DNA of 64,000 nucleotides from the NCBI GenBank assembly GCA_963736305.1, contig CAVTOD010000004.1, forward strand, positions 62,001 to 126,000. Direction: 5' to 3'. Origin of the DNA: DASUPK01 sp963736305. Lineage in GTDB: Bacteria; Actinomycetota; Thermoleophilia; Solirubrobacterales; 70-9. This document shows positions 16,520 to 24,284 of the stretch, one piece after another. Below the pieces are notes generated by a model. It was not told the origin of the DNA, ran no database searches, and worked only from the letters and a program-made list of their open reading frames with translations. Position numbers and translations under genes: made by a program. The first letter of the stretch is position 1; each line of letters opens with the position of its first letter.

Positions 16520-17148
16520 CCGCACACCTTCGATTCCACAAGGCGGGCCGGATGTGACCCAGGCTCGAGCCTGAGGGAATGCACGGGAAGATGAGTTATG
16601 GAAACTCAGGCGAGGGACTTCTCGGACCAGCGGTTGGCGCTTGGATTCCCGTTGTGGTCCGGGATCCTCCTGCATCCCCTGGGTGTACGGACCAGTCGCC
16701 TCGCTGAGGCGATCATGCGTGCCGAGTCGGACGCCTCGGCCGAGCTCCGGTGCGCGTGCGTCGCGCCGAATTCGTCCAGTAGCGGCATACCGTCATACGC
16801 TGACTTGGTCCAGCTGTGACCGTGACCGCCGTCCCGTAGCGCTCGATTGCGTCGCCGGCGGGTCTCATGTGTCTCCACTTGGATCGCGGCCGGCATCCAC
16901 GCGACTGCGGGTGTCGCACCGACCCGGACGCCAAGTGCCCCGCCCCTCTCGGCAGATCCGCTGCGACAAGTTGACATAACAGTGTCTGAGAGCGTTTCCT
17001 TCGTTGCTGATTTGAGCTGGCCCTTCTTCAACGCGGCCAGCGCGTCAACGCGCCGTGCCTTCGCCTCGGCCTTGACCGTCGGGTTGGCCCATTGATGTAC
17101 CGCTCGTTCCTGCTTCCGCAGGTTCGGCTATGTCGGGTAATGATTCCC
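16520..17148. other. Region without a supportable gene (629 bases)
   Basis: Open frames exist on both strands, but none has coding-like third positions throughout or a recognisable domain. The most protein-like stretch is on the minus strand, roughly 17115-16985 (KQERAVHQWANP, then KARRVDALAALKKGQL), with no proper start and a non-coding-looking continuation. It may be the remains of a gene from the accessory region. Confidence 0.5.
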
Positions 17149-17478
17149 TCAGCCATTCTTGATTCCACCCTTTCTTTCCCGCTGGCTCATCAGTAGGTCG
17201 GAGCGGGAACCCGACCTAGGCGCCACCCCGGAGGGGCAGCGTTTCGCCTCTAGCTTTCCCCCCATGTAGGCCGGGGGCTCGGCCATCAGGCGACCGCCCT
17301 TAGATGCGGCGGGGGGGTCGGTCGGGAACATCGGCGGGATCTCGGCCAGGTGTTCAAACCGATGGGCAGCGCGAAGCACCCCGGCCGCGCGTGGTGAGCC
17401 CTGACCTTCAAGCTCTTGTGCGATCCGGTTCGTGTGACCCGCCAGCTCGGCAAGAGCCAACTTCTCGTCGTGCGTCAT
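17149..17478 (-). CDS. Hypothetical protein
   Basis: 109 residues from the ATG at 17478, which follows a strong GAGGAGG site about 8 bases upstream; that site decides the start. Not recognised. The first half is helical (MTHDEKLALAELAGHTNRIA, then SPRAAGVLRAAHRFEHLAE). The second half is Pro/Gly/Ser-rich and basic, with no membrane segment or motif. It lies between the HNH gene and the first IS element, so it may be part of the mobile cargo. Confidence 0.5.
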   Translation of the reverse strand: MTHDEKLALAELAGHTNRIAQELEGQGSPRAAGVLRAAHRFEHLAEIPPMFPTDPPAASKGGRLMAEPPAYMGGKLEAKRCPSGVAPRSGSRSDLLMSQRERKGGIKNG

Positions 17479-17695
17479 CTGTCCGTCCTCCTCAGTTGAG
17501 GGGCAACGGGCGGAACGCATACGCTCCCGGAGTCGCCGCGCGAGTGTCCCTTGAGCGGCGGCCACGGGGCCGGCGTTCACGCGCGCGGCCCCATTTCTGT
17601 TGGGGCGACCCTACGCCGCTAGTCGGTCGGGGTCAAGCTCCCAATGGCTGGGGCGCCCCATTCCTCGCTGGGAGGTGTGTTTTGCAACTACTGCT

Positions 17696-19011
17696 TTGCA
17701 TGGAATGTCATGAAGGAGCGCCCTAGCCGCACCTTCTGACACAAGGGGCCTCCGCCGCGCTCAATAGAACGGCATTGGCACTGCAGTTCCAGCGAGAGGA
17801 GACCCCGGATGAACTATGTCGGAATCGATTGGGCCTATGGGCGCGCGGCCTTCTGCGCGATCGGCGAGGGCGGCGAGATCACGGCCGAGGGGCTGATCCC
17901 GGCCAACGAGGACGGCCTCGCCCGGCTGCTCCTAGAGCAGGGCACCGAGGTGAGGGCTGCGGTGGAGATGATGAGCGGCGCCGTTTGGGTGCGCGATCGG
18001 CTCGAGGCCTCGGGCTGGAAGGTCCAGGTAGCCCACGCCCGCAAGGTCCGAGACGTCGCGCCGCTCGCCTGCAAGACAGACAAGCTCGACGCCCGGGTGT
18101 TGGCCGAGCTCTGCCGGCGCGACCTGGTCCCCGAGCTCTGGGTTCCCAGCCTTGAGGACGCGCCCTGCGGGAGCGCCTGCGCCGCCGCGCCCACCTGGTG
18201 AAGGCCCGCACCTCGGCCCGCAACCGGATCTTCGGCCTGCTCACCCAGTTCGGCCTGCGGATCTCCCACGCCCGGCTTCGCAAGCCCGACGCGATCGGGC
18301 TCCTGGAACGCCGCGGGGTGCCGGAGCTCTGGCGAGCTTCGATCGCCGAGCTGCTCGAGCTCGCCGAGGAGATGGACCGGCGGATCGACCCGATCGACCG
18401 CGAGCTCGCCCCGATCGCAAGATCAGACGAGCGGGCTCGGCTCTTGGCGACGATCCCGGGGGTCGGGCCGCTGCTCAGCCTCACCTTCGCCGCCGAGATC
18501 GGCGAGGTCTCCCGCTTTCCGGGGCCCGGCAAGCTGGTCGGCTATGCCGGCCTCGCTCCCAGGGTGAGCCAGTCGGGTGAGCGCTCGGCGACCGGCGCCC
18601 TCTCCAAGGCCGCCTCCAGGACGCTGCGCTGGGCGGCGGTGGAGGCCGCCAACCAGGCCTGGCGGCCCTCCAACCCCTGGCACGGCCACTACCTGCGGGT
18701 CTCGGCGCGCCATGGCAAGAACCCGGCGAAGTCGGCGGTCGCCCGCAAGCTCCTGATCGCGGCCTGGCACATGCTCTCGCGCCAAGAGCCCTTCAACCCA
18801 CCTGCCCCGGCCAGCTCCGGCCGCTTTCTGACCGCCTGACGGTCCTGCATGGAATTGAGCCCCCGGGGCAGCTCCCAGGAACGATCTGCGCCCAGAGCGC
18901 CGAAAGAGAAATGAGCTCACCTCATCCAACAGCTGGGAGCGGCACGAAGACACCTACTCCCGCAGGACGATCACCGCCTTGACAGCCGGGTCTTCTTCAA
19001 AGAGAAAGCGG
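17696..19011 (+). mobile_element. IS-A copy 1: IS110-family (IS1111-like) insertion sequence, defective
   Basis: Boundaries come from the longest sequence shared with the inverted copy at 26341-27657: it begins TTGCATGGAATGTCATGAAG and ends TCTTCAAAGAGAAAGCGG. It is 1316 bases, one shorter than the other copy because of a C deletion in the transposase gene. There are 113 bases before the gene and 172 after it; the longer downstream non-coding part is where IS1111-type elements encode their guide (seek/bridge) RNA. The right terminus closely resembles that of IS-B. I see no target duplication, as usual for this family. Confidence 0.9.
17809..18839 (+). pseudogene. Frameshifted IS110-family DEDD transposase (IS-A copy 1)
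   Basis: Same gene as the intact 343-residue transposase at 26513, but one C is missing at about 18158 (GAGGACGCGCC here, GAGGACCGCGCC there). The first part therefore stops at 18201 after 130 residues, ending in unrelated APCGSACAAAPTW. The rest of the protein stays open in another frame to 18839 and could start only from a GTG at 18198. The N-terminal RuvC-like half keeps GIDWA and DKLDARVLAEL; the C-terminal Transposase_20 half keeps TIPGVGPLLSLTFAAEIGEV. The product is almost certainly inactive unless the intact copy acts in trans. Confidence 0.92.
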
Positions 19012-19137
19012 CGGTCTAGGTGAGCATCAACCCAGGGGCCGTTGATCCTGACGTGTCAACATCGTTGCCCAGGCAATACTCCTCAGTTTCTACCGACCCA
19101 AATCACACGCCCCTCCATGGTTCGCCTCAGCTGTCCG

Positions 19138-20040
19138 TTAGTTGGTGCGGGCGGCAACTAGGCAGAGGTCGTCAGTCAGGTCGGACGCGAAGTCGGCAAC
19201 GTGCGCATGCAGGAAGCCGACTGCCTCGGCCGGGGAGGGCCGGTCGAGCCCAGCCAGCGCGGCCCTGACGTCGTTTAGCCCGAGCCGCCTGTCGTCGCCA
19301 CGTGCTTCGGTCAGCCCGTCTGTGTAGAGCAGCACTCCCGTGCCGGCCATCAACCGCAGCGAATATTCCGTGGCTTCGGGGTCCGCCCTAACCCCGAGCG
19401 GGGTTCCCTGCGTGGGCGCGATGAGCTCCCGGCCGTCATCCAGCCAAAGCGCCGGGGGATGGCCGGCGTAGGCGCAGCGCAGGAGCTGCGCGTCCGGGAG
19501 GTACGTGACGCAGGCGGCGGTGACGAAGTCGCCGGTGATGCCGGCCGGCTCGATCATGGCGGTGTTCGCCCAGCTAAGCAGCTGGCAGGGATCGTCGGAG
19601 AAGGGGGCGGTCGCGGCAAACGCTGTCCGAACGAACGCTGCACGTCGTGCCGCGTTGACACCATGGCCGACCACATCGCCGACGACCAGCACGGTGGAAT
19701 CCTGCGGCCCCTCAGCCGCCAGGTAGAAGTCGCCGCTGACGACTTCGGCGGGCAGGAAGTCCGCGGCGAGATCCAATCCGGGGCGTTGAGGCAACTCGGA
19801 CGGGGTGAGCGCATCACGGATCGCGCGGAGGTCCTCGAGCTCATGCTCGGCCGCGCCAAGGCGCTCAACCAGCACGGCGACATCCTCCTCACGCACCGCG
19901 GCCTCTTCACGAAGGCGCGTGATCAGCGCGTCCCGACGGCGCTCTCGATCGTCAGACTCGTGGATCTCGCGCTCTTGGTCGACGACCTCGCGGCGCAGCT
20001 GCCGAAGCTCGCGTTCGTTTCCTTCGGGATCTTCGCTCAT
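19138..20040 (-). CDS. SpoIIE-type PP2C serine phosphatase with coiled-coil N terminus
   Basis: 300 residues. The first 75 or so are charged and helical (RELRQLRREVVDQEREIHE, then RLREEAAVREEDVAVLVERL), a likely coiled coil for dimers or a partner. The phosphatase domain follows with metal-binding motifs VSGDFYLAAEG, VVGDVVGHG, YTDGLTEARGDD and DDLCLVAAR. Such phosphatases usually dephosphorylate anti-sigma-factor antagonists in partner-switching systems. No STAS or kinase gene is adjacent. It lies in the 1.2-kb space between IS-A copy 1 and IS-B copy 1, and IS-B sits 158 bases ahead of its start and may alter its expression. Confidence 0.9.
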   Translation of the reverse strand: MSEDPEGNERELRQLRREVVDQEREIHESDDRERRRDALITRLREEAAVREEDVAVLVERLGAAEHELEDLRAIRDALTPSELPQRPGLDLAADFLPAEVVSGDFYLAAEGPQDSTVLVVGDVVGHGVNAARRAAFVRTAFAATAPFSDDPCQLLSWANTAMIEPAGITGDFVTAACVTYLPDAQLLRCAYAGHPPALWLDDGRELIAPTQGTPLGVRADPEATEYSLRLMAGTGVLLYTDGLTEARGDDRRLGLNDVRAALAGLDRPSPAEAVGFLHAHVADFASDLTDDLCLVAARTN

Positions 20041-20198
20041 GCTTGTGTACGACGACGATCAGGTTGTCTTTTCGGGTGTCTCGAACTCTACCTACCGGCC
20101 GAAAGCCATCGCCTTAGCACCACCGCTACGCCTTTTTTGCCCCCGCCAGGCAGCGAATACCGAAATCTGGCTTGACTTGCGGCTGACACCGAGCCGAA

Positions 20199-21501
20199 TT
20201 AGCCGCTTTGGACTGACATGAAGAAGGACCTCCCCGGTTGCCACGCTTGACGTGCAACCGAAAAACGGACACCAAGGAGGCCCCAACACATGTTGCACGC
20301 TGGGCTGGATCTATCTCGCAAGAGGATCGACGTCTGCCTGCTCTCCGACCAGGGCGAGCTCCTCGAGGAGCTCGCCTGCCCGCCTGACCACGACGGCCTG
20401 AGAGGCCTCGCAAGGCGGGTCGAGGCCCACGGCGAGCCGGTCTTGGGGGTGATCGAGTCGATGACCGGCGCTCGCTTCCTCCACGACACCCTCGAATCGC
20501 TCGGCTGGGCGGTCGAGATCGCAGACGCCGCCAAGGTCAAGGGCCTGGCGCCCCTGGCCGCGAAGACCGACCGGATCGACGCCCGGGTGCTGGCGCTGCT
20601 CTCCCAGCGCGACCTGGTGCCGGCGATCTGGCTGCCCGACCCGAGGGTCAGAGAGGAACGGGAGCTCGCCCGCTTTCGCCTCCACCTGGTGAAGCACCGC
20701 TCGCAGCTGAAGCACCGGATCCACTCGACCCTGATGAGCTTCGGGCGGCCCTGCCCGATGAGCGATCTCTTCGGGGTTGCCGGCCGCGAGCTGCTCGCCA
20801 AGCTCCAGGTGCCGGAGCCCTGGCGCGGCAACGTGCTGGCGAGCATCGAGCTGATCGACGCCCTCGAGGCCCAGATCTCTGAGATCAACGCCCGGCTTGC
20901 GGGCGGCGGCGCCGAGCACCCCTACGTTCCGAGGCTCTTGAGCGTTCCGGGGATCGGCTCGGTCTTGGCCTTCACGATCGCCGCCGAGATCGGCGAGATC
21001 TCCCGCTTCGCCACCCCGACCAAGCTCACCGGCTACACGGGCCTTTGCCCGCGGGTGGTGCAGTCGGGCGAGCGAGACCGCCGCGGCCCGCTCACCAAGC
21101 AGGGCCCGCGCTACCTGCGCTGGGCGCTGGGCGAGGCGACCATGCACGCCCTGCGCCACCCCGCCTACGCCGAGCGCTACCAGCGAAACAAGCGCCGGCT
21201 GGGCCGCCAGCGCGGCGCCAAGGTCGCCCAGGTCGAGATCGCCCGGAAGCTGACGGTGGCGATCTGGCACATGCTCACCCGCAACGAGTCGTTCGCTCCC
21301 AAAGGCGCCGCTTTTCGTCTGGCGGCCTGACCGCCCTTTTGGACTTGCGCCGGGAGCGAACATCCAATGACCTGGTCCTCCCCGACGAGGAGGCGATAGA
21401 GACATGAGCACCGCTCCAAGCCCTCGAGCCGAGAGGGGGCCCTGAGCCAACCACCGATCGCTACTTGACAGACGGTCCTTCTTCATAGAGACGAGAAGCG
21501 G
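20199..21501 (+). mobile_element. IS-B copy 1: IS110-family (IS1111-like) insertion sequence
   Basis: 1303 bases shared with the inverted copy at 24285-25587, which fixes the ends (TTAGCCGCTTTGGACTGACA ... ACGAGAAGCGG). The ends form an imperfect inverted repeat: CCGCTT then ATGAAGAAGGACC at the left, and the same two blocks in reverse complement at the right (GGTCCTTCTTCAT ... AAGCGG). Inverted ends mark the IS1111 branch of IS110. The 171-base non-coding part after the transposase is the expected place for the guide RNA. Two substitutions separate the copies (20835 and 21140), so the duplication is recent. Confidence 0.92.
20290..21330 (+). CDS. IS110-family DEDD transposase (IS-B copy 1)
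   Basis: 346 residues, intact. The N-terminal DEDD/RuvC-like domain shows AGLDLSRKRIDV with the first Asp, GVIESMTGARF with the Glu, and TDRIDARVLALL with the last two Asp. The C-terminal Transposase_20 domain has LLSVPGIGSVLAFTIAAEIG and GYTGLCPRVVQSGERDRRG with the catalytic Ser. These recombinases move their DNA with a bridging guide RNA. A strong AAGGAGG site precedes the ATG. It is identical to the product at 24456 except Thr for Ser in the GEATMHALR segment. Confidence 0.96.
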   Translation: MLHAGLDLSRKRIDVCLLSDQGELLEELACPPDHDGLRGLARRVEAHGEPVLGVIESMTGARFLHDTLESLGWAVEIADAAKVKGLAPLAAKTDRIDARVLALLSQRDLVPAIWLPDPRVREERELARFRLHLVKHRSQLKHRIHSTLMSFGRPCPMSDLFGVAGRELLAKLQVPEPWRGNVLASIELIDALEAQISEINARLAGGGAEHPYVPRLLSVPGIGSVLAFTIAAEIGEISRFATPTKLTGYTGLCPRVVQSGERDRRGPLTKQGPRYLRWALGEATMHALRHPAYAERYQRNKRRLGRQRGAKVAQVEIARKLTVAIWHMLTRNESFAPKGAAFRLAA

Positions 21502-21555
21502 TGTCAAAAAGAGAGGAGAGGTCGAGGTGACTGCGGTCGGGTTACGATCCCGTCG

Positions 21556-21771
21556 ATGGCGGTTGCACTCCTACTGGTCCCGCTCGGCGATCGCGGACGG
21601 GAGATCATTGATGCCTTCGAAGAGGCGACGAATGAGCAGCTGACCGAGGTCCAGGAAGACGGGAGCCGCCGGTACTACCTCCATGGTGAGGACACGTCAG
21701 TAGACACGCTGGGCCGCATCGATCCCGACTGGCAAGAACACGTCACCCGGACGAGCTCAACACTGGTGTAG
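21556..21771 (+). CDS. Hypothetical small protein
   Basis: 71 residues, not recognised. The sequence is acidic and protein-like (GDRGREIIDAFEEATNEQL, then EDGSRRYYLHGEDTSVDTLG, IDPDWQEHVTRTS), with no membrane segment. It starts 54 bases after IS-B copy 1 in the centre of the IS nest, so it belongs to the accessory cargo. Confidence 0.5.
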   Translation: MAVALLLVPLGDRGREIIDAFEEATNEQLTEVQEDGSRRYYLHGEDTSVDTLGRIDPDWQEHVTRTSSTLV

Positions 21772-21817
21772 GGGATCTTGTCGAGGTGCCGGCGTCCCTT
21801 CGAGGCCTTGCCCGGGT

Positions 21818-22096
21818 CTACTCCGGAAGGTCCTTGTGCCGTAGAAGCCACCGGAGTCGATCGAAGCCACCGGAGTCGATCCACCGCTCGTCGATCGGCT
21901 CGCCTTCGCTGTCGAAGCTTCTGACCTTCAGGTAGCCGGCGCCACTGTCCTCGACCTCTACATATGAGCAACGCTTGGCCATCTCGGCAACCGATTTCGC
22001 CTGCTGCGGCGAGAGAGCGAGCTTGGGTCCCGGCACGCTCGTCTCCTCTGGCACCTTCGGGTCTGGAGGGAACGGGCGATCCATCTCGTCAGTCAA
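21818..22096 (-). CDS. Hypothetical small protein
   Basis: 92 residues, not recognised. A Pro-rich N terminus (DRPFPPDPKVPEETSVPG) is followed by a compact domain (LSPQQAKSVAEMAKRCSYVE, then GAGYLKVRSFDSEGEPIDER) and a tail encoded across a 19-bp tandem duplication (DSGGFDRLRWLL). Because 19 is not a multiple of three, the duplication probably changed the C terminus of an earlier version. It is part of the small-gene cargo between the IS-B copies. Confidence 0.5.
   Translation of the reverse strand: MTDEMDRPFPPDPKVPEETSVPGPKLALSPQQAKSVAEMAKRCSYVEVEDSGAGYLKVRSFDSEGEPIDERWIDSGGFDRLRWLLRHKDLPE
21844..21881. repeat. 19-bp tandem duplication
   Basis: GAAGCCACCGGAGTCGATC occurs twice in direct succession at 21844-21862 and 21863-21881, inside the 3' end of the small minus-strand gene at 21818. 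Confidence 0.9.
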
Positions 22097-22359
22097 CCCC
22101 GCCGAGCGTACAGGTCGCCGTAACTAGTTCTGGCTCGGGCTCTCGGCGGATCTTGTCGATGCAGCGGCGTCCCTTGCGGTCCCTCTCCGGTTCACGGATG
22201 TTGCCGGCGAGTGCCGGATCAGCGACCCCGATGCGCCAAAGGCGCGGGTAGCGATTTGGAGCCTTGCAAGACGCCGGGAGTGGGCTACCCCGACAGAGGC
22301 CACGGCGAGCCCTTACAGCCTTGCGGGCGGGGTTCTGGCACCCGCATTCGAGGGATGTC
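22097..22359. other. Intergenic stretch with a possible decayed reading frame
   Basis: 263 bases without a supportable gene. On the minus strand a start-less frame reads coding-like to a TGA next to 22095 (IGVADPALAGNIREPERD, then KGRRCIDKIRREPEPELV). A related phrase (KGRRHLDKI ... ELVRVTC) is encoded on the minus strand at about 21738-21800, suggesting two relics of one gene family. Confidence 0.3.
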
Positions 22360-22530
22360 TCAGTACCACCTGCCCCGAGCGAAGCCTCCGAAGGCGATTA
22401 GTCCGATCAGCACGATGATCAGCCCGATCACGAGGCTCCAGAACAGCGCCACAACGATCCCGATGATGACGAGGATGCCTCCGAGGGAGATACCGCCAAT
22501 GCCGCCGTCGCGACGTTCCGGTGTGGCCAT
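22360..22530 (-). CDS. Small hydrophobic membrane protein
   Basis: 56 residues from the ATG at 22530, too short for most gene finders. After a polar start (MATPERRDGGIGG) almost the whole protein is hydrophobic (SLGGILVIIGIVVALFW, then VIGLIIVLIGLIAFGGFA) and ends ARGRWY: probably two tight membrane helices. Small proteins of this look are frequent in actinobacteria and have no known function. It lies 13 bases after the SnoaL-like gene and could be cotranscribed with it. Confidence 0.55.
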   Translation of the reverse strand: MATPERRDGGIGGISLGGILVIIGIVVALFWSLVIGLIIVLIGLIAFGGFARGRWY

Positions 22531-22543
22531 TGTTGCCTCCGTT

Positions 22544-22966
22544 CTAGGGGATGCGGCGAGCGTACTCCGACAGCCCGGCGGCTTCGAGGGCTTCCTGCCA
22601 CTGACGGAAGCCTCGGAATCGGACGATCTTCTCGGCGCGCACCAGGAAGTGGACGGCAAACTCTTGGTCGAGTTCAACGTGGCTCGTGTCACTCCCCCTC
22701 AGGCGGGCGCGCCCCAGCCACACAACCGAGTCGCCGAGATCGCGAATTCCGCTCTCGTCCAGGTGAAACAGCTCCCAGGTCTCCCAGGTCGCGGCGAACC
22801 CATCCGAGACCTCGTCGCGGCCCCGATAGACCGTGCGTTCGACGGCGGCAGGACCGCCGGGCGTCCATTCGATCCCGGGATCGAATCTCTCCGTCATTGC
22901 CGCGAGGTCCCGGCGGTTGAAGGCTTGAATCCACTGTCTCGCCGCTTCCACGTTCTCCTGCGACAT
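22544..22966 (-). CDS. SnoaL/NTF2-like protein
   Basis: 140 residues making one NTF2-like alpha+beta cone: MSQENVEAARQWIQAFNRRD, then FDPGIEWTPGGP, YRGRDEVSDGFAATWETWEL and the C-terminal EALEAAGLSE. SnoaL-like proteins are cyclases, isomerases or ligand-binding proteins; no substrate can be assigned. Three relatives are in the window (46225, 49705, 57885) and share the opening, YxGxxx and closing EALxAAGL-type segments. IS481 is inserted 34 bases upstream of its start and may have separated it from its promoter. Confidence 0.8.
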   Translation of the reverse strand: MSQENVEAARQWIQAFNRRDLAAMTERFDPGIEWTPGGPAAVERTVYRGRDEVSDGFAATWETWELFHLDESGIRDLGDSVVWLGRARLRGSDTSHVELDQEFAVHFLVRAEKIVRFRGFRQWQEALEAAGLSEYARRIP

Positions 22967-22993
22967 CGCCCACGCAGTATCCCGCGCCGGGGG

Positions 22994-22999
22994 CCTAGC
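22994..22999. repeat. 6-bp target-site duplication, left copy (IS481)
   Basis: CCTAGC lies directly outside the left inverted repeat and recurs at 24019-24024 outside the right one. Confidence 0.85.
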
Positions 23000-24018
23000 T
23001 GTAGTTCCTAAGCAGGTTGTTCCTGGAGCTCAGCGAGCCGAGATCCGGGCGGCCGGTGGCCGAGGGAGCCGTGTCGTCTGCGGTAGTTGTAGTGGTCGAG
23101 CCAGAAAGGCAGAGCCTCTCTGCGCTCCTGGGAGGAGCTGAACAACCTCCCATAAGCCCACTCACGCAACATCGTCTGGATGAAGCGCTCGGCCTTGCCG
23201 TTGGTCTGGGGTCGGTAGGGACGAGTGCGAAGGTGCCGCAGGCGGAGCTCCCGGCAGGTGGCGGCGTGGATCGTCGAGACGTAAGGCGAGCCGTTGTCGG
23301 TCATCACCCGCTTGACCGAGACGCCGCGTTCCGCGAACCAGGCAACCGCTCGGCGCAGGAAGCCCGCAGCGGTCTGCCCCTTCTCGTCGGGAAGGACCTC
23401 GACGTAGGCGAGCCGGGTGGCGTCGTCGATCGCGACGTGGCAGCACTCCCAGCCGTAGCCCCGGCTTGCGTGGCGATCGCCAATGACGCGCTTGCCGGCC
23501 ACCGCGAAGCGCCCGAGCTTCTTGACGTCGACGTGGATCAGCTCGCCGGGCCGGGAACGCTCGTAGCGGTTGGGCGGCTCGGGCGGCTCAAGCCGCGAGC
23601 GCTTGCCGAGGCCGATCCGGCGAAGCCAAAGCGAGACGGTCGAGAGGGCCATGCCAAGGATCTCCGCGATCTCCGCCGCGGTCATCCGCAGGCGGCGCAG
23701 GCGCTCGATCGCCTCGATGCGATCGGCCGGAGTTCTCGAGGGCACCCGCCTGGGCGCCGAGGAGCGGTCTGTCATCGACTCGCCTCGCCGGCGGCGGCCC
23801 ACTCACTTGGCGACGGTTCTCTTGCTCACCCCGGCGCCGTCTGCGGCCCGGGCATAGCTCCAACCTTCCTCGATCACCCGCCTTGTGAGCAGCTCGCGGG
23901 AATTCGGGCAGGTCTTGGCGTTAGCGTGGATGTTCATCCGGTGATCTCCTTGGGTCTGGGTGGTCAGCACCCCCAGCCTCCAAGGAGGCCCGGATGAACA
24001 ACGTTCTTAGGAGCTACA
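23000..24018 (-). mobile_element. IS481-family insertion sequence (1019 bp, transposase interrupted)
   Basis: Ends are inverted repeats typical of IS481: TGTAGTTCCTAAGCAGGTTG at the left, and TGTAGCTCCTAAGAACGTTG read inwards from the right (opposite strand, ending at 24018). A 6-bp direct duplication CCTAGC flanks both sides, proving insertion by a DDE transposase. One transposase gene fills the element. It sits in the centre of the IS nest, upstream of the SnoaL-like gene. Confidence 0.93.
23008..23937 (-). pseudogene. IS481-family DDE transposase with an in-frame nonsense codon
   Basis: The full frame starts at the ATG at 23937 (MNIHANAKTCPNSRELLTRR) and would give 309 residues. Codon 45 is TGA (23805-23803), where VAKWVGRRRRGE is expected, so Trp-to-stop is likely. 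A GTG directly after the stop (TGAGTG) could restart a 264-residue product that keeps an HTH (MTAAEIAEILGMALSTVSLW) and the DDE core: HVDVKKLG, VMTDNGSPY and GKAERFIQTMLREW. The lost N terminus is the first helix-turn-helix that binds the repeats, so the element is probably immobile on its own. Confidence 0.88.
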
Positions 24019-24024
24019 CCTAGC
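24019..24024. repeat. 6-bp target-site duplication, right copy (IS481)
   Basis: CCTAGC immediately follows the right end of IS481 and matches 22994-22999. Confidence 0.85.
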
Positions 24025-24037
24025 TACCGTCGCTCAC

Positions 24038-24265
24038 ATGCCATCGCTGCGGTGCGGTTTTTGCGAAAAGCTCTTGCAGTACCGCGAGCGGATCGTCGCC
24101 CTACGGGACACCGAGGCCGTGACCGTCGCCCTGTACGAAACCGAGCTCGAGGCCGGCACCGTTGAGGGAGCCTTTGAGCCAGTCGGCAAGTACCACGTCT
24201 ATTGCTTCGAAGCGATGAGAAGCGAAGCGCCCGAAGACTGGCCCGAGTCCCCCTTCAACGCGTAG
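24038..24265 (+). CDS. Hypothetical small protein with N-terminal CxxC
   Basis: 75 residues, not recognised. RCGFCEKLLQYRERIVALRD at the start gives a CxxC knuckle, and a later Cys and His (GKYHVYCFEAM) could complete a zinc site. The rest is acidic. It ends 19 bases before IS-B copy 2 and begins 19 bases after IS481. Confidence 0.55.
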   Translation: MPSLRCGFCEKLLQYRERIVALRDTEAVTVALYETELEAGTVEGAFEPVGKYHVYCFEAMRSEAPEDWPESPFNA

Positions 24266-24284
24266 AGGAGTGATTTCCAGACAG

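Noticed and set aside
16606..17031. Minus-strand open frame of about 141 codons
   Set aside because: Only its first few dozen codons look coding; the rest is Arg/Ser/His-rich noise and the start is a TTG without a ribosome site.
18140..18200. Programmed frameshift in the IS-A transposase
   Set aside because: The other copy has an uninterrupted gene differing by one C, and no slippery run or stimulator is present.
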